Below, in pieces: positions 1-12,265 of a stretch of DNA of 64,000 bases. The notes beneath the pieces were generated by a model, which did no database searches, was not told the DNA's origin, and was given only the letters and a program-made list of their open reading frames with translations. A program made the translations under genes and the position numbers. Position 1 is the stretch's first letter. Each line of letters starts with the position of its first letter. Source of the DNA: Reticulitermes lucifugus (Eukaryota; Arthropoda; Insecta; Blattodea; Rhinotermitidae); NCBI GenBank assembly GCA_026260175.1, contig JAKCWW010000310.1:21026-85025 (forward strand). The letters run 5' to 3'.

Positions 1-106
1 GGTTGTCCCGAAACGTCGGTAGAGAACTACCACTCAACGCTGCGTAATATCCCAGAAGAGCGCAGATCTCAACTACATCACGGCGGAAGCCTGAAGTCAC
101 GCAGAG
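1..106 (+). mobile_element. Family 1 fold-back element, right half (copy A)
   Basis: The window opens inside this element. Bases 1-26 are the end of the hammerhead-like hairpin (GTCCC then GAAACGTC). They are followed by the conserved arm containing CTGCGTAATATCCCAGAAG (positions 40-58), the GCAGATCTC box ending at 70, and the 3' tail CGGCGGAAGCCTGAAGTCAC (81-100). The same order of blocks recurs at 16300, 22153 and 44832. The left arm lies outside the window, so the target duplication cannot be checked. Family assignment is by direct comparison between copies in this window. Confidence 0.8.
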
Positions 107-2737
107 AATATCAAGCAATCAGTTTTTTCTTCAGCCGGTTCCTTACTAAGAGATTTAACGTCCTGGGGTTTAAACCAGTACAAATTTCGGCTGTATTTCC
201 GGATTCCTAAAAGATGTTTTCGTGACTTTCCTCGGCCTATTCCACCAAATACTAACATAACGACTTCAAAAACACCACAAACGACTTCTTCACAAACTAT
301 ACCGACTCAGCTTTTATGATCATGCGAGTTTTGATATTTCCACACCCCTGTCAATGAAGTTTTCATTCTCCGGTATATAATACCGCAACACTGCCTAATA
401 AATTCCCGACATTTCGATTGTCGAATATGAGGCCACTACTTTGCATCGAAATTTGGGAACCGATCATCCAGGAACGCTGCGTCATATCCCAGAATAACTG
501 CTAAATAAGTTACTTTGCTACGCGTTTATTAAATTATCAGTTTTCACAGACTGGTTGTTGGTTGGTTTGTTAACATCTGCAGCAGAAGAAATGTTGTGCC
601 ATGTGCGACTTGGAGGCCTTTGGACACGACTGCACTTCGTCTAGAGTGAAGCAGTGTGAAGATGGGATAGAGGGAGTAATTGAGCATGAGATGTGTGCTC
701 GAGTGAGTGAGGGCTGCCGGTGGTTGTCTCTATATATGAAACAACGGCGTGCGCCCGCAGCCGGTGCAACTCGGAGACCATAACCGAGTAAAAACCAGAA
801 GTTAAATGGATATAATCACCACAAGCTTGGACACTATAAACAAAATTGCTAACACCAGCAGCGCGTGTGCTGTCTGCTACGGCAAAAATTGGTCGCTGCG
901 GAACCTCGGCTTCAATATCACTCTGTTTTGTGCACGAGTGGTATAAGGTACATGAAAGATGTTGACCACATCAGAGGTAAAAAAAAAACTGAGAATTTTT
1001 CATTGTGTAAGTAACCCGTTGTTTTGGGTGCTTATAATTCCTGCTACGGTAAATAAAATCACCACCTTTTTAGAATGTAACATTTCATTACTGCCTTTAC
1101 AAAACACCATCATTGAATCCTATCCCGAGCCCGTTGAAGCCAGACAACACAGACACAGAATATATCTCTATGATCATTTTAATATTATCTTCATATTCAG
1201 GCCTCGGTCTCTCAAGGGTTCTTCTTGTTTGAGATTTTGCCCGCAATATTTTATACGCATTCTTCGCTTCCTATTAAGTATACATGCCTTACGAATCTCA
1301 ACATCCTAATTATGTCACGCCAACAATATTAACTGAAGAGGACAAGTAATGAAGCGCCTCACGTGGCGAGACACAAAGATGTGTAGGAATCAGCAGGAGC
1401 CTTCACCCAGAGTTTGTTAGATTTTTTTAAATTTAATAAGCGGAAACCTCCAGGAAGAACTCAGAGAGGCTAATCTGTAATCACTACAACTGGGCACCTG
1501 TAATACTGATGTAATTTTTTGTTCCTGTACGTAAAACACACTACGTATCAAGAGGGTTACTTTATCGGTATTTCTTAATTTTATGTTTTGGCCACAGAAG
1601 TGAGTAAAACCAGCACGCATTATCTTAATCGAAATAATTCATTTATATCAACAGATTTAATTAAGTGAAAAAATGTAGTTAAACTGAAAAAATATCTATA
1701 ACTGTCCGTTATTTTTGTTGCTAATAATTGTAGTTCAAAGCATTATTGTATCACAATGTGTCACTACATTCTGCTACTCTTCGTTAAATTTCGTAGACTT
1801 TGCATAAAAGGTAGGTGTTAAATGCATACTTTTGTATAGAATGTGAATAGTCAATAATTGTAATTCTTCTAAGAGTGGACTTTTAAATTTGCTATCAAAA
1901 TACAGAAATAAAAGAAGACATTCTAGCCTAAATTAAAGTCTGTACTCAAAGGATAAAAAGCCACTCTTGCACGCAATACATTATATGAAGCAACTTCCGC
2001 CCTATCCCCACTGACCAGGATGAATCCATTCGAACGCATAGTTAAAGTATACGTATGGGGTCAATGCATGACTGAAATTTGAAAACCAGAAAACATGACC
2101 TCTCTTTTCCTATTGCCTAGTCGTTGCTGCCAGTTTTTAGCGCATATTATAAAGGGCAAATGGAAAGCCTGTATCATAACATACGAAGTCCATGTAAGGG
2201 GCCTGTCGCATTTAATGACCCATATATAATACCCATCGGAACAAATGAAGTGGCAGTTACTGTATGCGCTGTGAAAATCCTAATATTGTACGTAAATTTT
2301 TTAACATTCTGGCCCGTTCTTCGTTAACTGCAAGCAGAAATTTCATAAATCCCATATGTATAAGCACGGATTAAAAACATGTATTAATTACGATCAATCA
2401 GGGGAGAAAGAAACATAAAAATGAATGCAGAAAAGCAAGGAAGAAAGAAGTCTGTTCAGAACTCAGGAAATTCTGCTTAATAACCTTAGACTTAAAGTTC
2501 TATAAAACTGGTATGCTTTTCAGCCAGCTACTAGCATGCGTAATTTCGCGATCCTAGAGCGAGTGATGCTAGTTTCCACGTCAGAAATTATTACAGCCAT
2601 CACATAAACAATTCTAATGTAAATCAATAATACAGTAAGAGATTGCCCCCCGAAGTCATCAAGTTCAGTCTACAGGCCACTAACATTAGTAAATTATTGT
2701 AAACATTGAAAGAAAACAAAAACACAAAAATTGTTTA
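107..2737. other. Unassigned AT-rich sequence
   Basis: No gene or complete repeat is recognised here. A modestly GC-richer patch at about 600-780 holds a 60-residue open frame (601-783), and another patch lies at 840-915. Neither shows a domain or clear splice sites. A 24-base relic of the family 1 arm lies at 473-496 and is listed separately. Confidence 0.5.
473..496 (+). repeat. Possible relic of the family 1 arm
   Basis: The stretch matches the family 1 arm (ACGCTGCGTAATATCCCAGAA) with a single change of A to C in the middle. Homology stops on both sides, so it is either a deeply eroded copy or a chance match. Confidence 0.35.
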
Positions 2738-2925
2738 TAAAGAAGTGGGGTGGGGCGGTATGGACTGGATTAATATGCCTCAGGATAGGGACTGGTGGCG
2801 GGCTCTTGTGAATGCGGTAATGAACCTTCGGGTTCCATAAAATGCGGGGAATTTCTTGACTAGCTGAGGACCTGTTAGTGTCTCAAGAAGGACTCTGCTC
2901 CATGGAGTTAGTTAGTTAGTTAGTT
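2738..2925 (+). mobile_element. LINE-1 3' fragment with (GTTA)n tail
   Basis: Translation gives [19 protein letters not shown], then [13 protein letters not shown] and a stop. This is the far C-terminus of a non-LTR reverse transcriptase. The untranslated end includes AATGCGGGGAATTTCTTGAC and ATGGAGTTAG, both shared with the copy at 10578-11010, and finishes in four or five GTTA units (2907-2925). Only the last fifty or so codons survive, which is the expected 5' truncation of a LINE insertion. No target duplication is obvious. The LINE clade is not resolved. Confidence 0.85.
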
Positions 2926-3694
2926 CGTCATAAGCCTACTTCCTGTTTCAATAAGAAAGCGATGGAGGCTACAAACATCGATTCTTTCAGTAAAGGAATA
3001 TTGTAAATGCAACAGCTACAGTGCAATATGCTTAACACTAGAATAAGTATTAGCACCTCTAATAAACACAAAACTGTATGAAACAGAAATATTCAGGTCA
3101 CTTAATTTCCTTTATGCGTGTAAACAGGTTGTACATCACACCATTTTATAAGTTAATGTAAGGTCTGGTTTCCCATACTGATCATATGTTTGGACACTTG
3201 TAGAATGTACAGAAATTCTAAGCCTTTGCGGGGATATTCACACTTAGTACAAGATAAAGACCTGATAATTGAGTGCCTAAAAGTGGCCAAAGGTAAACAA
3301 AAGGGGCTGTGTGTACCATGTGGAAGCAATGTTGCTAGGTAAAGCGTACACTGCTTTGCCGATCACGATGAGTTTATAGTAATATTTGCTCACAAATTTT
3401 TTTTGTTTTTGTGAATATCCTCATTTTTGTGACAGGATATTTACGAAGTACAGGAACCTTGCAGTTCGGAATTATGTGCGAGTAATTACATAGGTATACA
3501 TAAAATTTCATATTTAATTATCCTCGAAATATGACGTTATGATTTTCAATTATTTCTTGTTTTAAAATTCTGTAACGATTAGTCCATTTAATCTACCGTG
3601 TACCTAGCAATGTATCTGAAAGTGGTGACACCCTGGTCGTGATATCAGGATACTCTCACACTAACAAAGTTACCAGAAATACACACCATTACGT
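2926..3694. other. Unassigned AT-rich sequence
   Basis: No open frame, RNA gene or repeat that I recognise. Confidence 0.5.
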
Positions 3695-4195
3695 AATTCT
3701 ACGTACGACAGTTCCATAGCTTCTGCACAGCGAGTTCTCTACAAAGTGCGACCTAGTGTTTCCTCTTTCAATTTCCAGTATCTTCTCTTTTCCTTAAGAT
3801 CATGCAGTAGCTGCTTACGCCTTCTTCCTCGTCTTCCCATCATTTCTATCCTTCCTTCTAACTTTCCTTCAATAACATGCTTTAGAAGGCAGTTTCTACG
3901 CAAGATGTGACCAATCCAGTTAGCCTTTCTTCTTTTTACTTTATGAAGGATACTCCTCTCCTCCTTGACTTTGTGTAATACTTCTTCATTTCTCACACGA
4001 TCGGTCCAACTCATCTTCTCCATCCTTCTCTAGTATCACATTTCAAAACTTTTAAGGTATTTCTGATCTACTTCCCAAAGTGTCCAAGTTTTAGCACCAT
4101 ACAAAGCTATGCTCCAATGTAGCAGTTTACTAGTTTTTTCATAAGTTTAAGTCCATTTTGATGGTAAAGAGATTCTTCTTCTTGTCGACAGAAAA
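3695..4195 (-). mobile_element. LINE-2 3' fragment, reverse-transcriptase C-terminus
   Basis: On the minus strand, an open frame at 4023-3739 reads SWTDRVRNEEVL, then KRRKANWIGHILRRNCLLKH, then GRRGRRRKQLL. This is the conserved tail of an insect non-LTR reverse transcriptase. Upstream on that strand (to about 4195) the frame is broken but still reads DKKKNLFTIKMDLNL and a degraded relative of the 'LHWSIALYGAKTWTL' block. The same tail recurs at 45893-46334 and 24583-24665, all on the minus strand. This is a dead, 5'-truncated insertion. Confidence 0.85.
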
Positions 4196-7100
4196 GCTAT
4201 CACATTTCAGTAACTTTCCAATTTAATAAGGAGGAAAGGGGGCTGAGTAAGTCATCGACGTCTTTAGAATTATACACAACAGCAGTAAGATGTTCACCAA
4301 ACATATGTTCTCCCCTCATCAGTTTGCACTATGTGTCACCCCTTTTGTCAGCCGCAGCACTGGTCATAGACATTACCACGTGAAAATAGCAGCGATATGA
4401 ATTCTGTTTACACTCGGATCGCATGTAACGATGTTGCCAATCAGAAGAATTTCCTGTGACTGCATCCGAAACAATCACATCTCGTATCTGTCACCTTCCT
4501 ATATGAATCTACTTTTGATACTTTCCAATCACTTCTACCCTGAAGAAGGAGGCAGCAATTTTGTCTGAAAAGTTGGCAGTTTTAACATTTTGACACGCTG
4601 TCTTATCCAGTGTCGATATTATATTCTGAGTACTATTACTATTTGCGTTCTGGGCAGTGAGAAGTACAACAAATGCAAAACGAAAAATAAAAGATGAATG
4701 AGTTACAATTTGGAGAAGCAAAAGCGAGATGGAAAGAGGAAAAGGATGATGGAAATGGAGGGGAGAGGGGAAGAGAGGTTAGAAGATAGAGATATAAAGA
4801 TGATAATTTCTCTTTATAAAGCCGTAAATTATAAAGTTATTATAAACCAAGAGATACTCAGTGTTGATATATATAATAATGTTGCTTTAATTAATCTGAT
4901 GTGTAGGGCGCGCCTGTATAAAATAGGCTTATGATATTCCTCTTGCTTCTGCTTCGCCTGTTATCAGTTGTAAGTTAAGGAAACCCTTTGCACCCTCATT
5001 CCTCACCTCTCTCTTCTTAACTAAGACCATGGGACTTAAACTGTGATTGTAATCTGCCTCATCGCGCTGCAACATATATATGCATGACCGGTTACAAAGT
5101 ACATTAATGAGATTGATAGGCTTGCGATATTCATATTTTATACGGTAATACGAGGGATGGAGTTAGTTGGGGGTGTTATATTAGAGGAGGGGTTAGTGGT
5201 TGGTAGTTGGTGGCACCGTTTCAAGGAAATAAGCCTCCCCCTCCACACCCCTTACTTAGAGGGTACGTTCCTTGGCTATATTTGGCTACATCCCGAGCCT
5301 TGAAATCCTAATTCTCGTACTTGTGTTGGAGTAAGTTTGTCGTGTTACTGGCATTAAATGAAAGCTAGTATATAGGAGAGAGAATGGTCTTTTTGGGAGT
5401 ATCAGTGCACATAAGTATAGCATTGCCGGGAGAAGTTGTTCTGAGATAGGGATGTTATAAGTGAGAGTGAGGGGTGTTACTGGAGCATTAGTAACGGGTG
5501 CAATAATCTGTGACCTCCTCCCACCCCATTCAACGTAACAATGGTTTGTTGCAATCTATCGTGTTAAGAACACAACCATTTGTCACTCTTGATGTTGTCA
5601 TATACAGTAAAAGCAAGAAAATATTATACCATGTGAAAATATCATTTACTTCAAAAAAGGAGAAAGGAAAAAGAATTTTAAATTTCGCGAAAATATGTTC
5701 TTGATCTTCGACTGTTGTAAACATCATTCCTAAGAACTCATTTCACTCTAACAGAACCACCGATAAAAGTTTTCATAAGCACAACGCGCGACAGAGGCTG
5801 AAACTGACCATTACGGCTTTCTCCGACCTTCATCCTGAATTGCAGCTTCACGGTATGTAGTCTTTTCACTAGATGGACTAATACTAATTTCATATAACAA
5901 GGAAAATAAGTGGTCAGCTTCACGCTCAGTCTTGCTTGGCTCGGCGGCAAAGCACACCCCCACCTCCCCATCACCAACTTCTATGCCTACATTAAAGCCG
6001 TTATGAACTTGGCGACAAGGAAAAAACACGCATCATTCATATCACTAGTCTAACTCCGACTAGATTAGCAAATGACTCCCTTATGTCTCGTCTGGCTTGT
6101 ATTCTCGGCCAGACAGCCAGTATACTGAGGTTCTCTGTAGATCTTCCACATTTTATTCAGGCGAAGTCTGGAATCGTGTCTACTGTAACCTGCTTAGGAA
6201 GTCCTTCCCATTCACAAGCTACAATAATCGTACTTGCATTCAGTGCTTAATCTTTGAAGATGAGAAAGGTCTTCATGTAATGTAAGACTACTGAACCTTC
6301 GGCCCTTGTTGTCGAGTCCGTAGCCAGTTTCTTTACCGACTGAACTACCAGAGTATCCGACAAAAAAGTAGACAATTCGCACTCCGCCTCTGTCACTGCA
6401 TTATTTACCGCATCGAGTAATGGACTTGTAAACTAATATTAAAGTTTCATGAAGTCTCATTAATGTCAATGCATGGAGTTAGGTCATTTAATACAATGTT
6501 CATTTCCTTTCCTGTGACCACTGGCTAGCCGTGTTTGCAGATAACAGCTTCTCCAGGCATTAGAGTCTTCCCATAATCAATTTAAAGTTCCTCAAAGGTT
6601 GGGAGGTTAAAGGTTTTGCTGGATTAATGGGGGCATATTAACTTGAATTCTATTAAAGCGTTGGTCAAACACGCTTCTCCAGCGGTCCTCTTATCTCCAT
6701 TAATATCTTGCTAATGGTTTCTCAATGCCTGACTAAGAAATCTCCATTTTAATGTGCTCTGTCCTACGAACGAGACGTCTCGGTTAAGAACATGAAACAT
6801 TCCTGTTCTGGATAATGTAAAATATGATTTTAATAAGGCAATAAACAAATATTCCTCACGTTTGTTAAGTCAAAGTAGTTAAATTTTGTCATTGGAACTT
6901 TTACAATGGACACAGCTACCAGAGAATAGAAGAATAAAATTCAGAACAGTCAGGGTTACATTTCAGCTATTCCAGAATAACAAAAGGACTTCTTCAATGC
7001 CTTATCAGTCGGCTTCATATTTTACTTCCATTCACCTAAGTCTGATCCAGCTACAGTGTATATCACCATTCACCTTCTGTCTTTCATACAAATTCTAGAA

Positions 7101-8337
7101 GTAAGCGTATGTCGATTCCATACGCATCTTTTGGTCTTCCCACGCCTCTACATCCGTCATGTTTGCGTTAAAAGTGAATTTTTGAGAGTATTTACCTTCA
7201 TGTACCAATCCTTTAATGGAAATTGGTAACTATACTGACCATTTGCTTTAACGGTAAAGAAACCCTGATTTCTGCAAAGAAATTCCTTTTATATGTGTCT
7301 AATGCTGCTAAGACTAATCAGAAGGTTTTCTTTAATGAAGAATAAGTATTTTTTCTGAGGAATCAAACAAATTTTTAAATACTTGTTACAAGTATTATAC
7401 TTCGAAGTGTCAAGGAGTATTTGCTGTCCAATATTCTTAATGTTTACGGAATAAATATTTAATTCATCAGGCCTATACATTCAAACAATAGGAGGCTTTC
7501 GAGTTGTCTTCTTTAAAGCGCACAAAGGAACGAAAATAAACTTTGTCTTGTAAAAAGGATTTGTTTGCACAAACTCAGATCACGTGCAATTTGAAGAAAT
7601 GGGCTGCGCAAACACTGACATTTTGTCTAATTTCGACTTGCTTTGCTTCATCAACGTTTCGTGGATCACTGTTTAGAAACCGCAGCTATTGAAAACACAA
7701 GAATAAAAAGTGAATAGACTAGCCTAAGCAAATTTAAATTGAAAACATAAATTTTGACTTCCTTTCTAATGGATCGTGTCATTAATGTGTTTTTTCCTTT
7801 TTTGAATAGATACGACAGCCGTTTGATGTAACTTGGAAGTAAATAATCGTACACCTTGCGTAACGAATAGAGTTGGCCATGAGAAGTAAAGAGCTTGAAA
7901 TGCCGCCAACTGGCGGTTGCTGTGAGGTCCAGCCACGGAATGTCCATGTCTCGACGATGACAAGTGGCGAGATGCTGTAATGGTGTCTCGAATTCGTTTG
8001 GTGAGACGTGCCCCAAAGTCGTGACCTTCAAAAAACTAAGTCCACGTTGTTACCCACATAACACCAGAATTGTCGTTTGTAGGAGTCAATCAGTGTTTCA
8101 AAACAACGTCCACCTACGTTAAAATTCACACTGACACGAGCTTGAGTTTCAGCCGACCCTCAGGCGGTGTCATTTGCTCTGCCTAAACCTACCTGACAAT
8201 GAACGCACACTTCTACGATTTAAGATACTTGTTTGTCCTCACAATGTAACGTCCTGGCCTTTAATACTCAGACTACAAGGACAATGCATCTGTCTGTGTT
8301 GGCTGCATTTTAGTGTTTGTTTGTGATACAAAACTGC
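4196..8337. other. Unassigned AT-rich sequence
   Basis: About 4 kb with no gene I can support. Short open frames are scattered and lack recognisable motifs. A purine-rich patch lies at about 4695-4800. The stretch 7860-8030 is GC-richer and carries a 121-residue minus-strand open frame (8031-7666) with no recognised domain. Confidence 0.5.
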
Positions 8338-8470
8338 ACGAAAACTTAACGAAGAGAAGAATAAAGAAGGAAGAAGCGGATGAAGGAAAAGATGGGAAGG
8401 AGAAGAAGGATAAGGGGGAGAAAACGAAGAACAAATACAAGGGAAAAGTGATGAGGAGGGAAAAATGAAA
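8338..8470. repeat. Degenerate purine-rich tract
   Basis: The plus strand is almost wholly A and G, built from GAAGAAGGA-like words with few interruptions. Similar tracts occur at 36926 and 54318, and their complements at 30285, 40935 and 49140. It looks like a decayed microsatellite. Confidence 0.7.
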
Positions 8471-8649
8471 GTGTTGGTGGCATTTCAATTAATTCTGAAT
8501 TTATTTAAAGACACCCTTTCAACTCTATCATTAAATGACATGAGTAAATGACTATAAGTACAATAGGTAACATGTTGTACGAGGGAAGTGCTGACCTAAC
8601 TGAACGAATAATTTCGACATTTCTCTGGAGAAGATAGTCTGCAATTTTA

Positions 8650-8810
8650 TCGTGTGGCAATTGTTTACCGGCGTTTCAGAACAACATATCGGTCCCATCT
8701 TCAAGGGTCTTGACTCTTGGCCCTTCAAGATGGGACCGATACGTTTTCCCGAAACGTCGGTAAGAAATTACCATACGATGCCGCGTAATATCCCAGAAGA
8801 ACGCAGATCT
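8650..8810 (+). mobile_element. Family 1 fold-back element (copy 2)
   Basis: Two inverted arms meet near 8712. The left arm contains TTTACCGGCGTTTCAGAACA and CGGTCCCATCTTCAAGGGTC. The right arm gives the complement, CCTTCAAGATGGGACCGATA, then TTCCCGAAACGTCGGTAAG, and ends at ACGCAGATCT. Both arms carry the hammerhead-like core, on opposite strands. The 3' tail (CGGCGGAAGCCTGAAATCAC) present in most copies is missing on both sides, so this copy is shortened at both ends and its target duplication is not identifiable. Confidence 0.85.
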
Positions 8811-9634
8811 TAGGAGTCAGTCATGTGGAGTCGACACTTTTCCCAAATTAATGTGCTTGGTATTCTTTCAACTTTACCTTGAAAACCTGTAACACTCCAG
8901 GAAAATAAGGCGAAAGGCAATCGATAACCATCAATCAACTGCAAGACTGAAAAGCACAACACATCAGAGGCAGGGAGAAAATGGACGACGAAGACATGTT
9001 TCCACGTGCAAGGATTGATGGCTTGACACTGATGGAAGGGCCTGTATGACAAGTGAAATATTGTTGCTTAGTAAAACCGCCTCGCCGGCTTGGGACGACA
9101 GACTGGAATGAAACATTAGTTGCTCCGCCCATCCAACGTTTGTTTCCTTGCCTACTGCTAGTAAATATAGACCCTTAGCCTGCAGCGAGGAGGGAAATGA
9201 GCACAAAATATGACGGAAGTCATTTTTCGGTTGTCAGTTGTTTGTAGTGTCAAGGAATAAAACAAGAGACCTGCTTTCATTTGGAGCGAAGAGGAGAACG
9301 TCAACTTGAAATCAATATAGACTTCGTATTTTAGTGTTTTAAATTGTCACGTTAATCTACGAACTTGAGAGGGTGATATTCGCCAAGGTGGGCAAGAAAT
9401 TCCTTTATCTTATTGGACCCTTAAAGTATGTAACCGAACAAGCAACTGGGCCCCACTTTAAACTAGTTCAGTGGAATAATTCTGTGATATTACCCCGTCG
9501 TGACGGGTAAACAGTTTTTTTGTAGTGAAGGGCCCCGCAGCAGATGCTACGGACGCACCGCAGCCTTAAGGCTTATTGTGCAACCCTGTGATGAAGATGA
9601 TAAATATGATTAGTTCTTTCTCCGTTGTTCCTTG
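8811..9634. other. Unassigned sequence
   Basis: No gene recognised. Positions 9525-9600 contain GC-richer repeat-like sequence (around CCGCAGCCTTAAGGCTTATT) that may be the tail of a neighbouring SINE, but I cannot place it. Confidence 0.4.
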
Positions 9635-9804
9635 CAATGGAGCACCGGTGGAGTGAAATTGACAGAGGAAAACCGAAGTACTCGGGGAAAGCCTGTCCCA
9701 GAGCCACTTCGTCCACCACAAATCCCACATGGACTGACCCGGGATCGAACCCGGGCCTCCGCGGTGAGAGGCCGGCGACTAACCGCCTGAGCCATGGCAC
9801 GGCC
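9635..9804 (-). mobile_element. SINE-A (tRNA-derived), nearly intact head
   Basis: Read on the minus strand it begins GGCCGTGCCATGGCTCAGGC, giving an RNA polymerase III A-box-like TGGCTCAGGCGG, and then a B box GGTTCGATCCC about 40 bases later. It ends in a tRNA-unrelated body that closes with CCACCGGTGCTCCAT. The T-arm is CCCGGG-TTCGAT-CCCGGG, one base short of a normal tRNA T-loop, and the presumed acceptor strands do not pair. This is a SINE head and not a working tRNA gene. Relatives lie at 12050, 14920 and 53284. Confidence 0.85.
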
Positions 9805-9869
9805 CTGCTAAATAGTTACTTGCATGTCTAAGGACACGACTGTCAGTGGTTCAAATCTAACATGGTTGA

Positions 9870-9965
9870 ATACAGATCATATCTATGCATCCTACTGCTG
9901 TAATACTGTTTTTAATATTATCCTCCCATCCAGGCCTAGCCTCCCATTTGATTTGTTCTTCTAAA
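9870..9965 (-). mobile_element. Short LINE-1-like coding relic
   Basis: The minus strand reads KWEARPGWEDNIKNSITAVG, matching the RPRRRWEDNIKMDL-type segment near the C-terminus of the LINE-1 tails in this window. It is too short to set boundaries or to assign a subfamily. Confidence 0.5.
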
Positions 9966-10563
9966 ATGCTCGGACCGAAATTCTGTACGCATTTATAATT
10001 TCCCGCAAGCAGATACAGAGGCAGAGCGGGGCTTCTGAAAAGTCGCACACATAATTTTTATTTTAACAAGAACGAAAGTTATTCCGTAACTGCAGCCCAG
10101 TAGATCATTGTCATCACAATGAAAGCTACGTTCAGATCAAAGAGGTTACTTCTTTTATTAAGGGCCTAATCGTTCAGCGCAAATTTGCCACATCATATGA
10201 GTATCATTCGGCCATCTTATGTGTGCAGAGGTATTACGCCGTAATCCTTCCTGTCAGGAAAACCTCTATCGTTTGGATTATGAGTGCTGCCGAGAATTGA
10301 GCGATTTCCGACTTACGTCAGTTCGACATACGTCCCCGTCTCTAAGAACGCATACTCGATTAAAGAATTTGAGACAATTGCTAAGCTAAGGTGAGCTGTC
10401 AGATCATGCGCATCTTTATTATGCACCGCGAAATTGCTATGCCCATTATGCTTCAACAATAGTGTAAAGTGCAAGGTGACGGCCATTAGAAAACATAGAA
10501 AGTTGACTTCGCAAGGGGTGGCGATTCTTCCTGAAAGTGTGCACTGGAGTGGACTTTCTACGC
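9966..10563. other. Unassigned sequence
   Basis: No gene or repeat recognised. Confidence 0.45.
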
Positions 10564-10577
10564 TTAGTTCACATGCC
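10564..10577 (+). repeat. Target-site duplication, left copy
   Basis: TTAGTTCACATGCC here is repeated exactly at 11011-11024 and brackets the LINE-1 fragment between them. The first few bases could instead belong to the element, because other LINE-1 copies end in (GTTA)n. The certain duplication is therefore 10-14 bp. Confidence 0.85.
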
Positions 10578-11010
10578 TTCGGCGCTGAGGAAGATATTTG
10601 GGCCTAAGAGGGACGAGGTAACAGGGCAGTGGAGATGACTACATAACGAGCAACTCTATGGTCTGTACTCCTCACAAAATATTATTCGGGTGATCAAAAG
10701 AAGAAGAATCAGATGGGCGGGGCATGCGGAACGTATGGGGGTAGGAGAGGTGCAAACAGTGTTTTGGTGCGGAGACCTGCGGGAAAGAGACTCCTTGGAA
10801 AACCTACGCGTAGATGGGAGAAAAATATTAAAATGGATCTTCAAGAAGTGGAATGGGGAGGCATGGACTGAATTGCTCTGGCTCAGGATAGGGACAGGTG
10901 GTTGGCGCTTGTAAATGCGGTAATGAAACTCCGGGTTCCATTAATTGTGGGGAATTTCTTAGCTAGCTGGGGACCTGTTAGCGTCTCAGGAAGGACTCTG
11001 CTCTATGGAG
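10578..11010 (+). mobile_element. LINE-1 5'-truncated insertion with target duplication
   Basis: Translation starts with LRKIFGPKRDEVTGQWR, an in-frame stop, then [32 protein letters not shown] and, in changing frames, [11 protein letters not shown]. This is the standard C-terminal path of a non-LTR reverse transcriptase beyond the catalytic domain. The 3' untranslated part (GGGTTCCATT, GGGGAATTTCTTAGC, ATGGAG) matches the copies at 2738 and 32392. Perfect 14-bp repeats TTAGTTCACATGCC flank it at 10564 and 11011, so the insertion is a complete event of 433 bp. It is inactive. Confidence 0.9.
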
Positions 11011-11024
11011 TTAGTTCACATGCC

Positions 11025-12049
11025 ATCCAGGATTTTATCTCCGTTGGCCGCACAGCAGTCCCCTAATTACGTCATCACTGTTCCGTTATATCGTCAATGG
11101 ATGGGCGGATGAGTGTCTTTTAACATCTTCCTGACCCAAAAAACAGTAGTTTTAACTGAAGGCCTAAATATAGCCGAATCTTTTTAATGTGTCACCGATT
11201 TTATGAAAATATCATCAACATGAACCTGTAATTGCTGTCAATTCTTAAGCTGACTTCACAGATCAATACTTACTGTCAGTAATATCGTCATATTTTCCGA
11301 TCGTTTCACTACGAAGTTACAGGACCATTCGTTATTCTCAGTATTTCGATCAGAAATTGAAAATTTTGCCTGTTAGACGTTGAACGTTGAAAAGAGAATA
11401 TAAAAGGAGGCGAGGCCTACGTCTTGCACTTACTTTAGTTGTGTAACAGCCCCGGAACAACTACATTCCTCAGTTTATAAAAACTCCTTCATGTGATCTT
11501 ATCAGATATTATCGATTATCTTTCTTACGTAATAAATTCATGCGTCCGCTTTCAATTTATTGTATACCAAGAGCAACTTCTCATATGCTCGGACTTTTCT
11601 GTGGTGTGGTTGTGTGCTCTTTCCCGCTCTGATCCAAAAAATATGATAAAATTTTACACAAAGTTCTAATCACGCAACAATTCGCCCCCATTTACAGTGT
11701 TTTAAGGCATGGATATTGCAGTATTGTGTGAATACTATCTTCAACACACTCAATATTGCTAACTGTTCCTATTCATTATTGAAAATATTTTGAGAACTTT
11801 CATGTTCCCATCAATATAGCGATAAACCATCAATCTCTAAATTAAAGGTTCGGTATTATTCGCTGTAATGCTGAATATGAGAATACTGCGTTAATATGGG
11901 TAGTAATATGACAGAGGGAGACGAAGGTCGTCTGAAGTCAAGAGTTGAAGAGTAACTACTACTCAATGTGCTTTAGCCAGACTAGAAATTCTTCATGGAA
12001 ACAAATCAGTTCTTAATAATTTCTACACCAATGCTTATTAAAGCTTGTT
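11025..12049. other. Unassigned AT-rich sequence
   Basis: No gene seen. ATATAAAAGGAGGCG at 11400-11414 resembles a TATA box, but no transcript structure follows that I can support. Confidence 0.45.
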
Positions 12050-12265
12050 ATTTAACGACGCTGTCAATTGCTGAGATTATAAACTTTTGACGGTAAACGA
12101 GTGAATGAGTATGATGAATTCATTGGTGGAATAATACTGACAGGAAGAAAAAGAAAGCAGTTGTAGAAAACTCTCTTCCAGTGTCACTTTGTCCATCATA
12201 AATCTCACATTAGTGTGCCAGGCACTGAACCCATTCCTGACCTCCATGCAGCGCTAAGGTATAGA
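12050..12265 (-). mobile_element. SINE-A, decayed copy with extended 3' end
   Basis: The body matches the copy at 9635: TGTCACTTTGTCCATCATAA and the tail GGTGGAATAATACTGACAGG in plus-strand orientation. The tRNA-like head is mostly lost by about 12265. On its 3' side (12050-12095) it continues into TTTAACGACGCTGTCAATTG, which is also found next to the SINE-A copy at 53284. The extension is therefore part of the element or of a shared target. Confidence 0.7.

Noticed and set aside
9730-9804. Possible tRNA gene on the minus strand
   Set aside because: The T-loop is a base short and the acceptor strands do not pair. The sequence continues as a SINE body shared with other copies.
11400-11414. 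TATA-box-like ATATAAAAGGAGGCG
   Set aside because: No initiator, open frame or splice structure downstream supports a promoter.
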